From NCBI GenBank assembly GCA_012512335.1, contig JAAZEK010000444.1, positions 1 to 7,126 on the forward strand: a stretch of DNA of 7,126 nucleotides. The letters are read 5' to 3'. A model generated the notes under the pieces. That model saw only the letters and a program-made list of their open reading frames with translations, was not told where the DNA came from and made no database searches. Below are positions 5,238 through 7,126 of the stretch, one piece after another. The stretch comes from Clostridiales bacterium. GTDB lineage: Bacteria > Bacillota > Clostridia > Caldicoprobacterales > DTU083. Each line of letters starts with the position of its first letter. The first letter of the stretch is position 1. The translations under genes were made by a program, and so were the position numbers.

Positions 5238-5294
5238 CGAACTCGTGTCATCCAGAACGTAGTGAAGGATCTTAGAATTGGGAAAATTAACGAA
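5235..5294 (+). repeat. 7-bp direct repeats bracketing the second dispersed repeat
   Basis: TAACGAA occurs at 5235-5241, where it supplies the tdh stop codon, and again at 5288-5294. Between them are 46 bases that include the dispersed repeat. The arrangement resembles a target-site duplication around a tiny inserted element, but no clear terminal inverted repeats are seen. Confidence 0.35.
5246..5279 (+). repeat. Dispersed repeat, copy 2 (plus orientation)
   Basis: The blocks TGTC, AGAACGTAGTGA, GGAT and TAGAATT follow each other here as in the inverted copy at 3340-3374. ATCC (5250-5253) and GGAT (5267-5270) could pair as a weak hairpin. This copy separates tdh from kbl and may affect transcript processing or read-through between them. 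Confidence 0.65.
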
Positions 5295-5297
5295 ATA

Positions 5298-5326
5298 ATA
5301 ACATTTCAATACTAGAGTGCTATTCA
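5298..5326 (+). promoter_or_regulatory. Weak candidate internal promoter before kbl
   Basis: ATAACA (5298-5303) and TATTCA (5321-5326) lie 17 bases apart, and the -10 is preceded by TGC (5318-5320), an extended -10 element. Each hexamer matches consensus at only four positions, so kbl may instead depend on read-through from the tdh promoter. Confidence 0.25.
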
Positions 5327-5349
5327 GTGATGGCATGAAGTTATGAAAC

Positions 5350-5356
5350 AGGAGGG
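5350..5356 (+). promoter_or_regulatory. Ribosome binding site of kbl, deciding a TTG start
   Basis: AGGAGGG lies seven bases before TTG 5364. The in-frame ATG at 5343 lies before this site and has only a poor GAAG upstream, so the TTG is the better start. Confidence 0.75.
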
Positions 5357-5363
5357 ATTTTCA

Positions 5364-6542
5364 TTGAAGGAACAGTTTTATGAAGGAATACGTAATCGAC
5401 TGGAAGGTATGAAGGAAGCAGGTACTTATAAGCAATATCGCTACTTAGAATCGCCAATGAGTGCACGTTCTCAAATAAAATCAAAGGGCGATGTGTTGGT
5501 ATTATGCTCCAACAACTATTTGGGCTTAGCAGATAAAAAAGAGCTGATACAAAGTGGGATAGAGGCTTTGGAAAAGTATGGCGCAGGCGGAGCAAGTGTT
5601 CGTTTTATCTGTGGCACCTATGATATACATCAAGAGCTGGAGGACAAGGTAGCAGAATTTTTGGGAACTGAAGCAGCTCTCACTTATACATCCTGCTGGG
5701 CTGCCAATACAGCAGTGATTCCTGCATTGCTACAGCCTGGGGACACGGTGCTGTCAGACGAACTAAATCATGCCAGTATTGTCGATGGATGTAGGCTTAT
5801 TGCAAAAGGAGTAAACAAAGGAATTTACCGTCATTCGGATATGGCTCATCTAGAAGAAAAGCTTCAGGAAGCTAAGGATAGCCCTGTCAAGCTGGTCATC
5901 ACCGATGGCGTGTTTTCAATGGAAGGCGATATCGCCAAGCTACCGGAAATTGTGGAATTGGTTCGTAAATATGATGCTATTTTAATGTTAGATGATTCCC
6001 ATGCTACAGGTGTAATTGGAAAAACAGGTAGAGGAACTGAGGAATATTATAATATGATTGGTTCAGCAGATATTATCACCAGCACTTTTGGTAAGGCTTT
6101 AGGTGGCGCAGGTGGAGGCTTTGTGGCAGGAAAGCAGGAAGTTATCGATTTGATGGTACAGGTTTCCCGTCCACATTTATTCTCAAACTCGTTGCCTCCA
6201 GTGCTGACAGCCATAGCAAAAACAGCGTTAGAATATCTGATGAGCAATCCAGAGATAGTACAATCTCTGCGAGAAAAGACCAATTATTTCAGAAAGCAGC
6301 TTAAGGACAGAGGCTTGAATATATTAGAAGGGGACAGCGCGATTATCCCCATTATGATTTATGATGCGCCGAAAGCGGTTAGTCTTGCAAATAAACTATT
6401 CGAGAAGGGAATCTATGTAACTGGATTTAGCTTCCCAGTGGTTCCTAAAGATGAGGCTAGAATAAGGCTCCAAGTATCAGATGCATTGAGCTATGAAGAT
6501 ATAGACTGGGCATCAGAAGTAATTCAGAATTTGGTGGATTGA
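5364..6542 (+). CDS. kbl: Glycine C-acetyltransferase (2-amino-3-ketobutyrate CoA ligase)
   Basis: This is a 392-residue PLP-dependent alpha-oxoamine synthase (E. coli Kbl has 398). It cleaves 2-amino-3-ketobutyrate with CoA to glycine and acetyl-CoA, completing threonine breakdown begun by Tdh. Counting from the TTG start, the PLP lysine is Lys244 in TSTFGKALGGAGGG. Asp210 and His213 in DDSHATG contact the cofactor, and His136 in DELNHASIVDG stacks on the ring; these numbers coincide with those of the E. coli enzyme. Other family marks are NNYLGLA (50-56), GAGGASVRFICGT (73-85) and DGVFSMEGD (181-189). All key residues are present, so it should be active. The related 8-amino-7-oxononanoate synthase is the main alternative, but the adjacent tdh makes Kbl far more likely. 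The start is TTG 5364, behind AGGAGGG; ATG 5343 would add seven residues. Confidence 0.94.
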   Translation: MKEQFYEGIRNRLEGMKEAGTYKQYRYLESPMSARSQIKSKGDVLVLCSNNYLGLADKKELIQSGIEALEKYGAGGASVRFICGTYDIHQELEDKVAEFLGTEAALTYTSCWAANTAVIPALLQPGDTVLSDELNHASIVDGCRLIAKGVNKGIYRHSDMAHLEEKLQEAKDSPVKLVITDGVFSMEGDIAKLPEIVELVRKYDAILMLDDSHATGVIGKTGRGTEEYYNMIGSADIITSTFGKALGGAGGGFVAGKQEVIDLMVQVSRPHLFSNSLPPVLTAIAKTALEYLMSNPEIVQSLREKTNYFRKQLKDRGLNILEGDSAIIPIMIYDAPKAVSLANKLFEKGIYVTGFSFPVVPKDEARIRLQVSDALSYEDIDWASEVIQNLVD

Positions 6543-6604
6543 CCTATTTTTATCTGCCTTTATCCTGTGACTACAAGCAATTTCAATAGAAGTAATATAG
6601 TTCT

Positions 6605-7126
6605 TCACTCATCCGGGCGAAATTTCTCAACCAATTCCTTTACCCACATACGGTGAGGACCTTCTACAACACTGAAGGGCTCATTTTCGTCTCCTTCAAC
6701 TTTGGGAAACAATAGAATCGTGGGACCTTTTCGGCTCTGGTTTTCCCAGACATGGGTATGAAAAAGCACGTATTCAATATAGCCTTCCTTATAAATTATC
6801 AGGGTGATTTCGCTCCAGGGTTTTGGAGCGATTTCTGCATAATGGGCATCTTCTGTAATGGGAACCTTGATTAAAGCAGTAAGTCCATCTGCGGATGTTA
6901 TGAAGCTTTGATCTGTCTCTGGGATGACCACAGTTGCACCTTCTAAAGGCTCGTCAGAAAAGCCATCTACTACCTGAGGCTGGATAAAGCCAAAATGTTT
7001 TGGGATTTTAGCAGTTTCAATGGTTGTTATTGTTCCATTCTGTTTACCTATATATTGACTAAAGATGACATAACTAATGGCGCATAGGGAAATAATAACA
7101 GCGGTCATAGCCAGAATAGAGGCCCG
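6605..7126 (-). CDS. Membrane-anchored protein with carboxypeptidase-regulatory-like domain (partial)
   Basis: The frame is open to the right edge of the window, so the N-terminus is probably outside; 173 residues are visible. An ATG at 7108 lies inside the frame but has no ribosome binding site before it. A hydrophobic segment (ASILAMTAVIISLCAISYVI and onward, plus-strand bases about 7046-7123) looks like a membrane anchor or uncleaved signal. After it comes a beta-rich domain with VVDGFSDEPLEGATVVIPET and TSADGLTALIKVP, the pattern of CarboxypepD_reg-like beta-sandwich folds (P-L-x-G-A-x-V, then T-x-x-x-G). The last third (KEGYIEYVLFHTHVWENQSR, then MWVKELVEKFRPDE) is not recognised. It is probably exposed outside the membrane; no function is proposed. 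It converges with kbl across 62 bases with no clear terminator. Confidence 0.7.
   Translation of the reverse strand, partial: RASILAMTAVIISLCAISYVIFSQYIGKQNGTITTIETAKIPKHFGFIQPQVVDGFSDEPLEGATVVIPETDQSFITSADGLTALIKVPITEDAHYAEIAPKPWSEITLIIYKEGYIEYVLFHTHVWENQSRKGPTILLFPKVEGDENEPFSVVEGPHRMWVKELVEKFRPDE

Noticed and set aside
6543..6604. Terminator between kbl and the convergent gene
   Set aside because: The only pairing seen is GAAG...CTTC with a ten-base loop and no T tract; too weak to call.
1..7126. CRISPR array, tRNA, rRNA, full insertion sequence or prophage genes
   Set aside because: No regularly spaced repeats, no recognisable tRNA or rRNA sequence, and no transposase, integrase or phage protein were found.

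Overview
The window looks like a chromosomal segment of a low-GC Firmicute. The evidence is AT-rich intergenic DNA, strong AGGAGG-type ribosome binding sites, sigma-A-like promoters including a consensus TTGACA-18-TATAAT, a MazEF (EndoAI/EndoA) pair close to the Bacillus form, and a YitT-family membrane protein. Class Clostridia or Negativicutes fits best. The genus cannot be fixed from the sequence alone, and GC content (about 40%) is judged by eye.

Layout: (1) 1-140 is the C-terminal end of an NAD(P)H-hydrate dehydratase (nnr/nnrD). (2) 270-896 is a mazE-mazF toxin-antitoxin pair, followed by a terminator-like hairpin. (3) 1177-2019 is a YitT/DUF2179 membrane protein with its own leader. 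(4) 2064-3276 is a small antitoxin-like gene 16 bases ahead of a Gfo/Idh/MocA oxidoreductase, behind an extended -10 promoter. (5) 3400-3954, on the minus strand, is an XRE-cupin regulator. It is divergent from tdh (4185-5237) and kbl (5364-6542), the two-step threonine to glycine plus acetyl-CoA pathway. (6) 6605-7126, on the minus strand, is a membrane-anchored protein with a carboxypeptidase-regulatory-like fold, running off the right edge.

The best-connected unit is regulator-tdh-kbl. Threonine dehydrogenase makes 2-amino-3-ketobutyrate and the PLP-dependent ligase splits it with CoA. The shared 230-base regulator/tdh region carries two divergent promoters, two 10-bp perfect palindromes and an exact 9-bp direct repeat, so local control by the XRE-cupin protein is plausible but not proven.

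The structural surprise is a degenerate dispersed repeat (core AGAACGTAGTGA) present twice in opposite orientation. One copy lies just beyond the regulator's 3' end and the other sits between tdh and kbl, where it is bracketed by a 7-bp direct repeat resembling a target-site duplication. Nothing here is clearly a new biological system. The strongest leads are the inverted repeat pair, the proposed threonine regulator with its candidate operators, and the orphan antitoxin-like gene coupled to an oxidoreductase.
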